Source of the DNA: Seiridium cupressi
Taxonomy: Eukaryota > Ascomycota > Sordariomycetes > Amphisphaeriales > Sporocadaceae
Direction: 5' to 3'
Assembly (NCBI GenBank): GCA_036674765.1
Contig: JARVKI010000067.1
Span: 124,001-188,000 of the forward strand
Length of the DNA: 64,000 nt
The position numbers were made by a program, and so were the translations under genes. Under the pieces are notes generated by a model. The model did no database searches and was not told where the DNA came from. It saw only the letters and a program-made list of their open reading frames with translations. The number at the start of each line of letters is the position of its first letter. Positions within the stretch are counted from its first letter, which is position 1. Below, piece after piece: positions 1-10,201 of this stretch.

Positions 1-782
1 ATCAGCAATGAAAAATGCCAAGTTAGGGCCCATCTGCTATGCGAAGATTCATGAAATGCGAAGCCCCTGAAACCCTGCTTGAATCCTTAGCCTACAGGTA
101 AAGTGCTCGGTTTCTGCACAAGTCCGACATGATGCCTAGAAATTGCGTTAGGCTTCAATATAATAGTAATCATTCCTAATCGCCCTTGTATTGTTACAGT
201 CATCATTTTATCATCCTTTCTTCCGTAGGTGGAAGCTACCCCGCGCTAGGCAGGGAGAAGAAAACCACAGAGCGGAATTTGGGCCGGCCCACGCCGATCC
301 ACTGCCTCCCCACACCTGAGAGAAGGTTTGCCGCAGCCTGCGACGAATCGGCGCACTCCAATTTTTGTGAGAGCTGGTAAGGCTGGTCCCAAGCAAAATC
401 TTTCTTTCAAACGCAAGCTACATTTAGTCAAAGCTCGTCACGAAAGTAGAGACCTTGTGAATCACATCGGCAGGCCTGCAAGACGCATGACAGCAAACGA
501 CCGACCATTCGACCCCTTGACGCCTCCAATTCTTGATACCCCTCCAACGAAATCCACAAAACCCACGAACCACCGAGCGAGAACATTGCACGAGCTCCAG
601 CTGCCTCTGCCGCCCTGCTGCCACCCTTCGCCGATTGGATCCGTTAGAGTTCGCATTACCGCATTTGTACAACCGCGAAACCGGCTGCAGTGCTACAGAC
701 CAAGGACGCAAATTTGTTATTCCAATACCCATACCGTACCCAATCTCGAACACCGAGCTCTTCTTCCCTTTCTCTGGTCAAT
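1..782. other. Upstream region of the PRPP synthetase gene
   Basis: No gene recognised. Short open frames on both strands overlap each other and match no family I know. The last 300 bases are pyrimidine-rich, as expected for the promoter and leader of the downstream housekeeping gene. Confidence 0.5.
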
Positions 783-1953
783 ATGGGCGACATGGCGAAC
801 GAGATCAAATTGCTCTCGGGCAACAGCCATCCGAGCTTGGCCAAGTCCGTTGCTGATCGGTAGGTTGACTTGCTCTCTCTTCGCGCATCTCTGGCCTTGA
901 GAAAAAGGAGGAATCGGTGTCACTCCAGTGTTCTCGGCGGCCAATTACAAGCACGGCTAGTACCCTCCAACGCAAACGCGCGGGAAGGGAGAACGGCCGA
1001 GGAGTTCTGGGGTTGAGCCGCTGTCAGTTCGGGAGCGTGAAGCTAAACATGTACCTTTCAGGCTCGGCATCGAGATCGCAAAGACCATGTCCCTGAACTA
1101 CTCGAATCAGGAAACCTCAGTCACAGTCGGTGAATCTGTCCGAGACGAAGACGTCTTCATCCTGCAATCCACTGCCCCGAACAACATCAACGACGGCCTC
1201 ATGGAGCTGTTGATCATGATCCACGCCTGTCGAACCGCCAGCGCCCGCCGCATCACTGCCGTCATCCCGAACTTCCCATATGCTAGACAGGACAAGAAAG
1301 ACAAGAGTAGAGCTCCCATATCTGCCAAGCTCATCGCAAACATGCTGGTCACTGCCGGCTGCAACCACGTCATAACCATGGACCTCCATGCCAGTCAGAT
1401 CCAGGGATTCTTCAACGTCCCCGTGGACAACCTATATGCGGAGCCCAGCGTTCTGAGATGGATCAGGGAGAACTTGGGCGGAGAGGACATCGTTATTGTC
1501 AGTCCGGATGCTGGTGGTGCCAAGAGAGCTACCTCGATAGCCGACCGTCTCGACAGGGGCTTCGCCCTCATTCACAAGGAGCGTCCTCGCCCTAACGTCG
1601 TGGGCCGTATGGTGCTGGTTGGAGACGTCAGAGACAAGGTAGCCATCCTGGTAGACGACATGGCAGATACCTGCGGTACTCTCGCGAAAGCTGCCCAAGT
1701 TTTGTCAGAGAACGGAGCTCGCGAAGTTGTTGCCATCGTCACGCATGGCATCCTGAGCGGAGATGCCATCAACATCCTCAACAACAGTGTCCTATCTCGC
1801 ATCGTGGTTACGAACACCGTCCCGCTAGGCGAGAAGGAACAGCAATGCAAGAAGCTGAAGGTCATTGACGTCTCGCCCACCATCGCCGAAGCTATCCGAC
1901 GAACACACAATGGCGAGAGCGTCAGTTTCTTGTTCACGCACGCGCCCGTCTAG
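783..1953 (+). CDS. Ribose-phosphate pyrophosphokinase (PRPP synthetase)
   Basis: Exons 783-859 and 1062-1953, predicted 322 aa. It makes 5-phosphoribosyl-1-pyrophosphate from ribose 5-phosphate and ATP, the cytosolic precursor of purines, pyrimidines, His, Trp and NAD. The start ATG opens a short first exon carrying the conserved N-terminal LSGNSHP signature; the 202-nt intron (GTAGGT...TTTCAG) restores the ADRLGI segment in phase. Visible family motifs are the ATP-binding [13 protein letters not shown] region (about residues 97-109), catalytic His in TMDLHASQ (about 135), [10 protein letters not shown] (about 172-181) and the PRPP-binding loop [10 protein letters not shown] (223-232). Length matches the family (about 320 aa). 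The sequence most resembles the yeast Prs2/Prs4 type; yeast has several subunits, so I leave the exact orthologue open. Confidence 0.95.
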
Positions 1954-2840
1954 GGACCCGGCATCGGTATGTGAAAGAAGGAAAGGAGCATGGCAAGGAG
2001 GGCATTATAGCGCTCATCGGATCGATCATCCACCATCAGCATCATCTAAATCACACAATACGGAGTTATGGGACGGAAGGTCACTATCGGGTATGGCTTT
2101 CTCCTGTGAGTTTGGCATCTTGGGCTTACTACACTTGAGAAGGAGTAATGGGTTCCTTTGGTGGAGTTTCTTCCATGTCCAACAATGATAAGATCTGGTT
2201 TTTGGCATTCGAGCACTCGTGATTTGTGGAGGCGAGTATAGGAAACGATGGAAACATTAGGCAGTGCATATCCACATCGTTTATTGCAATACTAGAGAAT
2301 TGGCGTCTGCACTTATTCCGAGATTCACGAATCGAACTGCATATCTGACTCGAGTTGTGCTTGGTCAATCTTGAGCCGTGACGAACAAAGCCCATATTTC
2401 AAGACCGCTGTTCGGCATTTCAAACATCGTATTGCAGATTCTCTCGAGGAGGCTTCAAATCGATGCCAGATTGTTTCGTATGCTGAGTTGGGGTAGATGT
2501 TCAATTATGTTTATACGGGGCTGCTTACCAGACCATCGACGGCGCATGTGTATATATGCAGAGTGGCTCTCTCTCTTTCAATGGAGATGTTCCCTCCTCC
2601 TGGAACCAAGCGACCAATGCCCTTCGTGTAGGTTAAAATTGCAGTGTAAGTAAGCTATTGGCTGCTTCGTCCCTGTACACGGTGTAACGTTGGGCATACA
2701 GGTCGATGGTAGCGGAAGGTGGGCTAAAAGACCCTTCGCGCGGGTTATAATTGCAGTGAAGGACGATGTGGTTGGTCGGAATATCCTTATCCTTATCGAA
2801 GACTTAAACCAAATACGGTAAAGCGTATGCAGCTATACCA
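1954..2840. other. Intergenic, no gene seen
   Basis: 3' flank of the PRPP synthetase gene. The short open frames here look random. A diverged 30-base direct repeat lies at 2619-2650 and 2731-2762 and is listed separately. Confidence 0.5.
2619..2762 (+). repeat. Pair of diverged 30-base direct repeats
   Basis: The segments 2619-2650 and 2731-2762 share CCCTTCG, then GGTTAWAATTGCAGTG after a short variable stretch, 112 bases apart. They lie at the left border of the repeat-rich patch before 3.9 kb. Origin unknown; they may be remnants of a duplicated mobile-element end. Confidence 0.5.
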
Positions 2841-2973
2841 CCTTTTATGCCGGTTATCTTAATAAGATACTTGACAGGGATACAAAATTATTGCTAGCCT
2901 CCCCCCTCTTAAGGACTACTCGTGCCACGCCCCACCTTTTTGCGGTTTCGCTTAGGCTGACTACTGAAAAGTG

Positions 2974-3007
2974 GTGCTAACTGTTAAAGGTTCTTAAAAG
3001 TTAGCAC
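2974..3007. repeat. Hairpin: perfect 9-bp inverted repeat
   Basis: GTGCTAACT at 2974-2982 pairs with AGTTAGCAC at 2999-3007 around a 16-nt loop, directly before the A/T-rich block. It could be a sub-terminal inverted repeat of a DNA transposon or simply a chance hairpin. Confidence 0.6.
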
Positions 3008-3734
3008 TTATTTTACTTACAAGTTATTAATTATTAGTTGTTTAATAATTAATTAATAAAAAAAGCTAATTAATAAAGCTTTAATTATAAGACTTTTATT
3101 AATTATAATTATAAATTTAATAGCCGATTAATTTTATTTCGGAAAACTTCCAGACGCTGGAAAATGGTCAAGAAGGACTGGTCAACAAAGGACTTATCGA
3201 ATTCAAGCACCTGCCAATCATCTTCGAAGCTGGTTGAATTGTGATTGGACAGTTGCAAGCAGAGAAAGAGGCCATAGTAAAAAAGGGAGAAGGCGAAGAA
3301 CACGGAGCATCCAGAATGCTTCCTGTTCAATAAGATCGGAGAAGAGCAGGAGGACAAAAACACAGGGGCAAATTACATGAATAGCGAAGTTTTCAGGTGG
3401 TGATACAACGGCTCGATGTTAGGCCCCACAGCAAAGAGATTCTCAATCAAAGAATTCCAAGGCCTTCGGAAATTACAGGCCTTGAATATTTAACGTTGAG
3501 TTACCTGAAAGAGGAGGAGAAGAACGGGTTGGTGCCAAGGCTGATTGCCTGCGGTGAGAAGTGGTGCGATTTGGTGGCTGCTGTTCAAAATCACCTTCAT
3601 ACAGCACACATGAAAGAGTTAATCCAAGGAGAGAAAACACACCAGGTAAAGAGGGGCAAAACGACGTTCATCATGAAACATTGGGGGGCTCAAGTAGGTC
3701 CTCGTTGAGATGGAAAGAATAGTCAAGGTCCAGT

Positions 3735-3796
3735 GTCACGGTCATGTGACAGGAGTTCGTGCACGAACCATATGGCCCGTGCGCCATGTATATAAG
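3735..3796 (+). promoter_or_regulatory. Promoter-like site: two palindromes and a TATA box
   Basis: GTCAC-N6-GTGAC at 3735-3750 is followed by a perfect 14-bp palindrome, GTTCGTGCACGAAC, at 3755-3768, and then a TATATAAG box near 3789. No intact gene follows: only a tiny open frame begins near 3851. This layout resembles the U3/TATA part of a retrotransposon LTR or the promoter of a lost gene. Confidence 0.4.
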
Positions 3797-4042
3797 TATC
3801 TAGACTGGAGCGCTGGAGAGGATTCCCTCCTCAGCGCAACAACTATTCATATGAGTACCCTTACATCCAGGTTTAGCTCAACCTATATCAAGCAAGGTTA
3901 AATCTTTACTTTTGGTAGTGATAGTAGACGACAAGGGTGGCACTCTAGAAGCTACATGATAGGTAGGTTGAGCTATTCGCCTTGCCGTGGGAGAGCTCCC
4001 AGTCCACCCCTTTTTACACACGCCTTTTAACCCCCAAGCTGT

Positions 4043-5062
4043 CTATTCACCCGCGCCTAAGCCAACCATCTTGTTACTGAGCTTCCACAGCTCAAGCTCG
4101 CTATTCTCATTGTAGGTATTCGGCCCATGTCCTCCCCACAGGATGCTTGGCTTCTCCGACGGACGCGACACACGACAGTCCTCCAAGTACTTGCCACCAC
4201 TGCCCTCCCATACTTTAGCCACAGCAGCCCACACCTGGGTGGCCGCACCCTGGGCCGGTGACTTCAGCGCACGGGCGAGCTCCGGATCGGCTAGAAGGCG
4301 CCGGCGGGTCGCCTCGTCGTCCTCTTTCTGGAGGCCTGTCAGGATGCCGCCCGGGTGCACCGAGAGCGCGTGTAGGCCTCGGTCCCCGTACAGACGCTCG
4401 ACGTGGTTGGCCATCCATATGTTGGCTATCTTAGGGTTCGCATAGGCCAGCCGCGGCTCGTAGGCGCCACCCCTCAAGTTCAGGTTGTCGAAGTCGATGG
4501 CCGCACGGTTCTGCGCCCCTGACGTAACGTTGACCACGCGCGAGGCAAAGGCGGGCGTGCTGCTTGCCAGGAGCGTGTCGCGCAGGAGTTGGAATATGAG
4601 AAAATGGGCCAAGTGATTCATAGCAAGCTGCGTCTCAAAGCCGTCCTCCGTCAGGACGTCCGGGGTGTTGCGGACACCCGCATTGTTGACAAGAACGTTG
4701 AGTGTGCTTGTCTGCCGGAGCAGCGCCGCGACACCTTTGCGGACCGACTGCAGGGAGTCGAGTCTCATTTCCAGCAGATTTATGCTACCTTCGCTCTTGA
4801 TGGACGTAAGGATCTCTTGCCTGACGGCCTGGCCCTTGGGAATGTTGCGCACCTGCGCGAAGACGGTGGCCCCAGTGGCGTAGAGCGCGCGGACTGTCTC
4901 GATGCCGAGTCCGGACGAGCCACCTGTCACCAGCATTACCTTGTCCGTCATCCGGCCCACCAGACCCTCGTCCTCGATGATACGGAGCGCCGTGGGCCGA
5001 ACATCATCCTTACCCCTGGGATCTTGGTGTAGATCGGCGTACGGATCAGTCAGAGACACCAT
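4043..5062 (-). CDS. Short-chain dehydrogenase/reductase (WWOX/retinol dehydrogenase-like)
   Basis: Single exon, 339 aa. The open frame extends upstream to 5167 without an ATG, so the first ATG (5062) is taken as the start. It is an NAD(P)(H)-dependent oxidoreductase of unknown substrate. Rossmann motif TGGSSGLG lies at residues 46-53, NNAG at 126-129, catalytic Ser at about 181 in VNVTSG, and YxxxK as Tyr207/Lys211 (YANPK, where many relatives have YGQSK). The overall pattern is that of the fungal retinol dehydrogenase/WW-domain oxidoreductase-like SDRs. No signal peptide or membrane segment is evident. The gene has no obvious partner nearby; a secondary-metabolism or detoxification role is possible but unsupported. 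Confidence 0.85.
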   Translation of the reverse strand: MVSLTDPYADLHQDPRGKDDVRPTALRIIEDEGLVGRMTDKVMLVTGGSSGLGIETVRALYATGATVFAQVRNIPKGQAVRQEILTSIKSEGSINLLEMRLDSLQSVRKGVAALLRQTSTLNVLVNNAGVRNTPDVLTEDGFETQLAMNHLAHFLIFQLLRDTLLASSTPAFASRVVNVTSGAQNRAAIDFDNLNLRGGAYEPRLAYANPKIANIWMANHVERLYGDRGLHALSVHPGGILTGLQKEDDEATRRRLLADPELARALKSPAQGAATQVWAAVAKVWEGSGGKYLEDCRVSRPSEKPSILWGGHGPNTYNENSELELWKLSNKMVGLGAGE

Positions 5063-5785
5063 ACTATCTCGGCTTCTGAGTATTGGTGATAGCTGGGTCT
5101 CACTCGGAGTGCAAAAGGCGTTGCTAGTAGTTGCACGTAGTAGAAATATATATGGCTCTGGATCCAACTTTGGACCGTACGTAGTGAATAATTAGGCAGA
5201 GGACTAGAAAATGAAGGCATTGTATATTTACTTGGCGATTCTAAAAGCATAGTATGTGGTGCGAACTCACAAATATGTCGGAGCCGAAACGGCTTAAACT
5301 GTATTGCTCGGCTAAGACTTATTCCATTACCCGTGCTACCCCCCACTTTAAAGTCAGGTTCGCAGAGGTTAGGGTCAGCCACGAAGTTCATTATTCTTGG
5401 CCCTTCTACATGGTCGTGGAAATCCGACGGGAAACGATTTTACTGGTCGTCACTGGGGAAATAGTATCAATACTTCTGTAAGCTAGGGCAGATGTCGAGA
5501 CCTCGGGTCGCAAGCCCTTCCGACCACTTTCTTGGTTTGCAAAATAGGAAAGCACGCAGCGGTAAAATGGCTAGTCGCGTCAAAGCGAGTATCGACGCCA
5601 AGAAGGACGACGACTGGACACCATCGGTATAGTGTGCTGCGTGCGATGATAATATTGAGGGTGCATACCACGCCTTTATTTTTAGTCCCTGATCTACCAC
5701 AGAGCAGAGGAAAAGTAATTGCGATGGTGTTTTATTTTGCTGACACTGTAAAGAAAGGATAGTCTAAATCGGATATATTAGAACG
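5063..5785. other. Intergenic, no gene seen
   Basis: Promoter side of the SDR gene. Only short overlapping open frames without family resemblance. Confidence 0.5.
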
Positions 5786-5855
5786 CCCAGTTTCCATGCC
5801 ACGCAGTCAATTTCCAAACCTATTGCCTTGTTTAGATTGTATCGATGATTTCCGT

Positions 5856-5918
<63 letters not shown>

Positions 5919-6028
5919 NNNNNNNNNNTTATTTTAAATCCCAGTTTCCATTCCCCCCTCTCAATTTCCCAAACTATTTCCTTGTTTTTATTTTTTTTTT
6001 TTTTACACCCCCCCCCCCCCCCCCCCCC
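5786..6028. other. Assembly gap with duplicated flanks and homopolymers
   Basis: A run of 63 G (5856-5918) abuts ten N (5919-5928). The left flank from 5786 to about 5834 (CCCAGTTTCCAT...CCTTGTTT) reappears after the gap at 5940-5990 in a diverged form where differences are mostly changes to C or T. It is followed by a 14-T run (5991-6004) and a 21-C run (6008-6028). This looks like one locus represented twice by contig ends of poor quality, not biology. Confidence 0.85.
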
Positions 6029-6323
6029 AATTATCTTTCATACGCACTTCGGTCTACTTGTAATACACCGGGCACGGAAAGATAGATGCTGATGGCGGAT
6101 GCTGTTAGAATAGTGGCCCAGCCTTCTACATTATCGGGACTCACAGGCTCCAGTATCATGTATACATAGACTAGCTACCTATCTGCCTTCGGCACCCCTC
6201 TGATACTAAATGAAAACCCACTCAACTCATTCCTCATACCTTGGTTCATCTTGGCAGTTGTTTCTAACTCCTTGCTGCGAGATAATCCTGACATTTGCCG
6301 GCCATGGCATAGTCAAGGGCACA
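6029..6323. other. Intergenic, no gene seen
   Basis: 3' flank of the F-box-like gene; no feature recognised. Confidence 0.4.
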
Positions 6324-7448
6324 TCAGCCACCACAGCAATCAACTGCTTGGCAGAATTTAGGTAGAAGTCTAGTCATATGCCCCCCGTTTATGCGGCTAT
6401 ACCCCTGTAAAGTAGACTCAATCCGCGCCTCCTTCGACATCTGAATCTTCTTCGCCAACTCCTGCAGCCCTAGTAACGTTTGGGTTAAAAGGAACCTTGT
6501 CTCCTCCTCCGTACTGCGTCGCAGCAGTAAATCCTTCTGCGCTTCTCTCAACACTCTCGCGCATTTGCATTGCAATGTCTGAACAAGGTCTTTGGATGGC
6601 ACAGTTGAATCGATGCCCGGTCTTTGTCCTCTCACCTCGGGCTCCTGCGTGTTTTGTGATACTTCAGATCGGTCGCACTCAGACGGAGCAAGGCCATCCA
6701 CCTCTATTGCATCCGAAACTTCCTTTAGAATCCGTCTATGCTGCGCTCTTATATAAAGAAAAGCGAAGAAACAATGATCCGCAGCAATGCCCGAGGCTCC
6801 GTTTTGGGCTGGTGATCGCATTATCCAGTTGATGAAAGTATGCTCATATGGTGAATAATGGCTGGCAACCGGGATTTTTCCGACGCGGAATAAATGCAAA
6901 TGCAGCTCAAAGGCCATGTAAGAACCTTGCATGTTTCTGTGCTTGAAGTTTGTGACTTCGACTGATGGTGGAATCGTCTTGTGACCTTCGGTCAGTCCAT
7001 CGGATGCTGCTGTAGTGCGACGCTTCATAGTTTCACGGAATTTTTCACTTGCTTGTTCTTGGATAACAATGTCAACCTCGGAAAACAATTCTCCTAGAGC
7101 AGCAAGTATGACCAAATGTTGAGGCCAATCATGTTCCCCGATGCATCCCGTATAGTCTATGCTTGGCAGCCCTACCAGTATCGAATTGAGCGCTCTCGCA
7201 ATCTCGATTGGCTCCGAACCTTGCAGCTTTGCCACTCGCAAGCGGATGCCAGCAATGGTCAGGGCAAATGATGGTCTAGGCCGGGCATTCATCTTTTTGA
7301 TGATAGTCTTTAACACGCCATACCGATAGCTTTGAAAGACGCGGAAATAGGTAGACGAGGTACTGATGAGTGACAAGATCCCAGAGGGGCCGCAGTGATC
7401 CAAGATCGTGAGCTGAAGCTCTGGTGGGAATTTGCAAATGTGTGTCAT
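6324..7448 (-). CDS. F-box-like hypothetical protein
   Basis: Single exon, 374 aa, with a true ATG. The first 50 residues (FPPELQLTILDHC, then SLISTSSTYFRVF) have the spacing of a fungal F-box: a Pro-Glu-Leu start, then a Leu/Ser helix ending in an aromatic residue. F-box proteins usually recruit substrates to SCF ubiquitin ligases. The remaining 320 residues are helical-looking, with a charged, Glu/Gln-rich C-terminal third (about 260-345), and match no domain I recognise. Such single-exon F-box genes are numerous and fast-evolving in Pezizomycotina. The F-box assignment is moderate; the downstream role is unknown. Confidence 0.65.
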   Translation of the reverse strand: MTHICKFPPELQLTILDHCGPSGILSLISTSSTYFRVFQSYRYGVLKTIIKKMNARPRPSFALTIAGIRLRVAKLQGSEPIEIARALNSILVGLPSIDYTGCIGEHDWPQHLVILAALGELFSEVDIVIQEQASEKFRETMKRRTTAASDGLTEGHKTIPPSVEVTNFKHRNMQGSYMAFELHLHLFRVGKIPVASHYSPYEHTFINWIMRSPAQNGASGIAADHCFFAFLYIRAQHRRILKEVSDAIEVDGLAPSECDRSEVSQNTQEPEVRGQRPGIDSTVPSKDLVQTLQCKCARVLREAQKDLLLRRSTEEETRFLLTQTLLGLQELAKKIQMSKEARIESTLQGYSRINGGHMTRLLPKFCQAVDCCGG

Positions 7449-7929
7449 CTTGCACCTTTGGTGTTTTAGTGCTTAAGTGTCGATATTGATGTCGCTGCAG
7501 TGGCCCAGACGGATGATTGTCGTATGAATACAGGACAGATGGGAATGTGTATTCGACGCTGCCACTGCTCTTTGGATGGATTTTGAGTTAAACCCCACTC
7601 GTGAAGATCGTGCTTGTGAAGGAATATGATGACCACGGAAAAAGGCGAAGGGTAGAAGAGTTCAAATCTATCGCTTGCACGGAATCGGAGAAAGCAACGT
7701 ATAAATAAACAGTGCGGTGATTAAAAACAGTGGAGACTAAATTTCAACGCTTCGATAGCTCAAGTAGATGACGCAGCACTATAAGCCGTTATATGCTCAA
7801 ATGTTGAGTGGTTTTGAGCTGCTTTCTTCCGAATGGTCCACGTCAGGCCACGAGAAGGTGGTGGGTAAAATGTGAGTTGAACACCAAAGCCGAGTAGTAG
7901 TAATCGTAAAGCACCATGCACTTGAACCC
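7449..7929. other. Intergenic, no gene seen
   Basis: Promoter side of the F-box-like gene, running into the broken hydrolase. No feature recognised. Confidence 0.4.
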
Positions 7930-8349
7930 GGTGTCATCCTATTATTCGGTAATGGTTTCCTGCGTGAATTTGTGCTTTGCCTCCAAGCCCTAGGCAGACT
8001 ATGGGTCAACATTCGCGGTAACAACCCCCCAGAGAATCGGATCATTTACGTTCATCACCAGTGGTGCCGTCTCATGGCTGGCGTCCACGAACACCACACC
8101 AGCGATTTGGTCAGCTCCCTCCAGGGCGATGTACTCTTGGATGATGACACTGGCCCAGGAGTGTCCTACAAGGATCAAGGGGCTCGTGACGGACGCCTTT
8201 CCGATGAGAGCACCGCTTGTCGCCTCCGAGATGAACGCCACAGCGGGATCTTCAGAGCTGCTAGGATCTGGGTCATTCGTGTAGAGAACAAAAGAGTGCG
8301 TGCCGATGTTGACGAGGCGGCCGTTTGAAGAGAGTGTTAAGGAGACCAT
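7930..8349 (-). pseudogene. Broken alpha/beta hydrolase
   Basis: The ATG at 8349 opens 116 codons with alpha/beta-hydrolase features: a first strand (HSFVLYT), then SPLILVGHSWAS as nucleophile elbow, and IAGVVFVDASHETAPLVMN typical of fungal hydrolases of this type. About 50 residues expected between the ATSGAL segment and the nucleophile elbow are missing, including the strand that normally carries YDRAGLG. The elbow ends in Ala where Gly is usual. In-frame TAG codons at 7999-8001 and 7990-7992 stop the frame, after which family-like sequence continues in the same frame (GLEAKHKFTQE). The C-terminal cap and the catalytic Asp/His were not found. I read it as a decayed gene. Confidence 0.65.
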
Positions 8350-8992
8350 CGTGGGGTGATGGTTATTAATTTAGTACTTTAATTAAAATGCGGTTTAAAT
8401 TTACCAAAGAAAGCTAATAGTAGTTATAAAACCCAATATGGTTAATAGCCCATCTTCAGAGGAAATCAAATAACATCCAATAAAAATGGATTCCCTTTCG
8501 GCGTGTCGTAATTGACCTCTTTGGCCGGATAGAGTCCTTTAAGACTTACAAAACCTCTGACGGTATCGATGAGACAGCACTTAAATGATCAACGCTACTT
8601 CTCGTGATTCTAGGAAGCCCGAGAAGCTTGCAGCCAGTCACAATAGGATTGTGCAGTTCTGCGACGACCCACCTAAAGATGGTGGGTCGCGTTTCCGCAA
8701 TTTCCGCCGCATTTCTCCAACTCTTCCTCGCTTTGCTTTATTATAGCTTGAATTGGCGGCAAGTTACTCCGTGTATCATAGCTAGATCTGCAGTACAGCT
8801 TTGTTTTGTGCAAGGCAAAAGTTGCGTCCTTGGTCTTGTTGCTTGAGATGAGTACGGACTCAGTCGCGGGTTGATGCGCTTACGGGGTTAAACTTCTTAA
8901 TGCGGCTACGGTAGTCACTAACAAATGCTCTCGGCTCAGAGCTGGCCTCTGCCTATTTCACCCCCTCACCTTTGTCTGTCCTTCTTTTAAAC
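8350..8992. other. Intergenic, no gene seen
   Basis: Contains a moderately A/T-rich stretch at about 8365-8460. No open frame resembles a known family. Confidence 0.4.
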
Positions 8993-10201
8993 ATGTTTTT
9001 GCCGCAAGAGATTTGGGTCGCCATTTTGGGGCATTTAGGACTGCACTCCGATACTTTCGAAGTTTTAATTGAAAGGCACATTGCCACCCGAAACACGCTG
9101 GCATTGCTATGCCGCGTCTCTAAGGATCTCAATGCAGCGGCGATGCCTATGCTGTACAGCCACGTGCGCCTATTCGATGGTGACGCGCCATTTTTCACGC
9201 GCACTATCTTGGGAAGCCTCGACCTCAGGAGGTTGGTCAGGAAACTCAGTCTCGAGTTCGAGTTACCTGGCAGGTGGGAACCTGAGGAAGTCGGTCCAGA
9301 ACGACGCCAAAAAGTGCCAAGCGTCGACAAGGAGCAATGGCATTATGACGGTTGCTTAGGCGAGGTCCTGGCGCTTCTGGGGCCGGATGCGAAACCCGCT
9401 GGCGTCGGAGGAGCCGATATCCTCGTCGCTGGTATGGCATATGGACCTAACCTCGATGGCGTCGGCGACCAACTTGAAGAAGACGTGGCTGCTGCTTTAC
9501 TATTCGTTCTGCCAGAGCTGCGCCATCTACGAATCAAGTTGGATCCAATGATTGACTGGGAATATGAGGATTCAGCTGGATACTGGAGATGCAAGTTACT
9601 CATGCAGACCTTGAGATTGCCATTTTACGCCAGAAGCCAGCAGCCAGACCGTACCGATAGCGATATCCGGCCACTAATCCCTGCGTCACTCCTCCACCTC
9701 CAAGAACTGGTCCTGTGCAACCCCTTTGAAGAGCCAGGCACTATCAAAGCCAGTTACCCGCCGATTGTGTTCGGCCAAATAGTCGAGATGCAGCCGTTTT
9801 GGGGGTTGCCAAATCTTCGAACCCTCACTCTCGAGCGGGCCGCGTGGCAGCAGCACCCATTCCGAATGCTTCAACCCATGAATTCCTCCGTCGAACACCT
9901 TCAGCTCCTGAACACAGCCATTCCTCCGTCAACTATGCCTCTGATTCTGGAACAATTCCCCTCGCTCCGATCCATAACTTATGAGCTTGCAGATTCGTGG
10001 AGCCTGGTGAGTTATGATGCTGACCGTTCAATACGCGATATGCTTGACAAACAGGAAATCGAGAATATCATCAGGTCATGCCATCCTAACATCGAATGCA
10101 TTCGAATAGCAGGTATAGAAAGAGTGGAAGAGTATGAAGAGGTGATAAATGAAGTGCTCGGCTTGGGCGAGACTGATGACGAGGAGGACGCTTCGGTTTA
10201 G
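8993..10201 (+). CDS. F-box-like hypothetical protein with leucine-rich C-terminal part
   Basis: Single exon, 402 aa from the first ATG (8993); the frame extends slightly upstream only through a TTG. The N-terminus MFLPQEIWVAILGHL fits the start of an F-box, and the following ALLCRVSKDLNAAAMPMLYSHV has the helix pattern seen after fungal F-boxes. The rest holds irregular leucine-rich segments (LLHLQELVL, LPNLRTLTLER, VEHLQLLNTAIP, FPSLRSITYEL), as expected of an F-box/LRR substrate adaptor. The C-terminus is strongly acidic. Substrate unknown. It is not obviously a paralogue of the other F-box-like protein nearby. Confidence 0.75.
   Translation: MFLPQEIWVAILGHLGLHSDTFEVLIERHIATRNTLALLCRVSKDLNAAAMPMLYSHVRLFDGDAPFFTRTILGSLDLRRLVRKLSLEFELPGRWEPEEVGPERRQKVPSVDKEQWHYDGCLGEVLALLGPDAKPAGVGGADILVAGMAYGPNLDGVGDQLEEDVAAALLFVLPELRHLRIKLDPMIDWEYEDSAGYWRCKLLMQTLRLPFYARSQQPDRTDSDIRPLIPASLLHLQELVLCNPFEEPGTIKASYPPIVFGQIVEMQPFWGLPNLRTLTLERAAWQQHPFRMLQPMNSSVEHLQLLNTAIPPSTMPLILEQFPSLRSITYELADSWSLVSYDADRSIRDMLDKQEIENIIRSCHPNIECIRIAGIERVEEYEEVINEVLGLGETDDEEDASV

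Larger units (their letters stand above)
2840..3900 (+). other. Probable decayed mobile-element patch
   Basis: This stretch differs from its surroundings. It holds a perfect 9-bp stem hairpin (2974-3007), a block from about 3008 to 3125 made almost only of A and T (TTAATTAAT-type words), and coding-like but interrupted frames on the plus strand from about 3140 to 3708. The last open part (3397-3708, about 100 codons) is rich in charged residues and matches no family I recognise. Two palindromes and a TATA box follow. Loss of frame plus an A/T-dominated block fits an old transposable element, perhaps affected by repeat-induced point mutation. I saw no transposase, integrase or reverse transcriptase motif, so the element class is open. 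Confidence 0.4.

Noticed and set aside
5063..5167. N-terminal extension of the SDR to 5167
   Set aside because: It has only a TTG start; the first ATG at 5062 gives a normal SDR N-terminus.
5796..6092. Open frame across the G run and N gap
   Set aside because: It is created by poly-Gly coding of the homopolymer and unknown bases; an assembly artefact.
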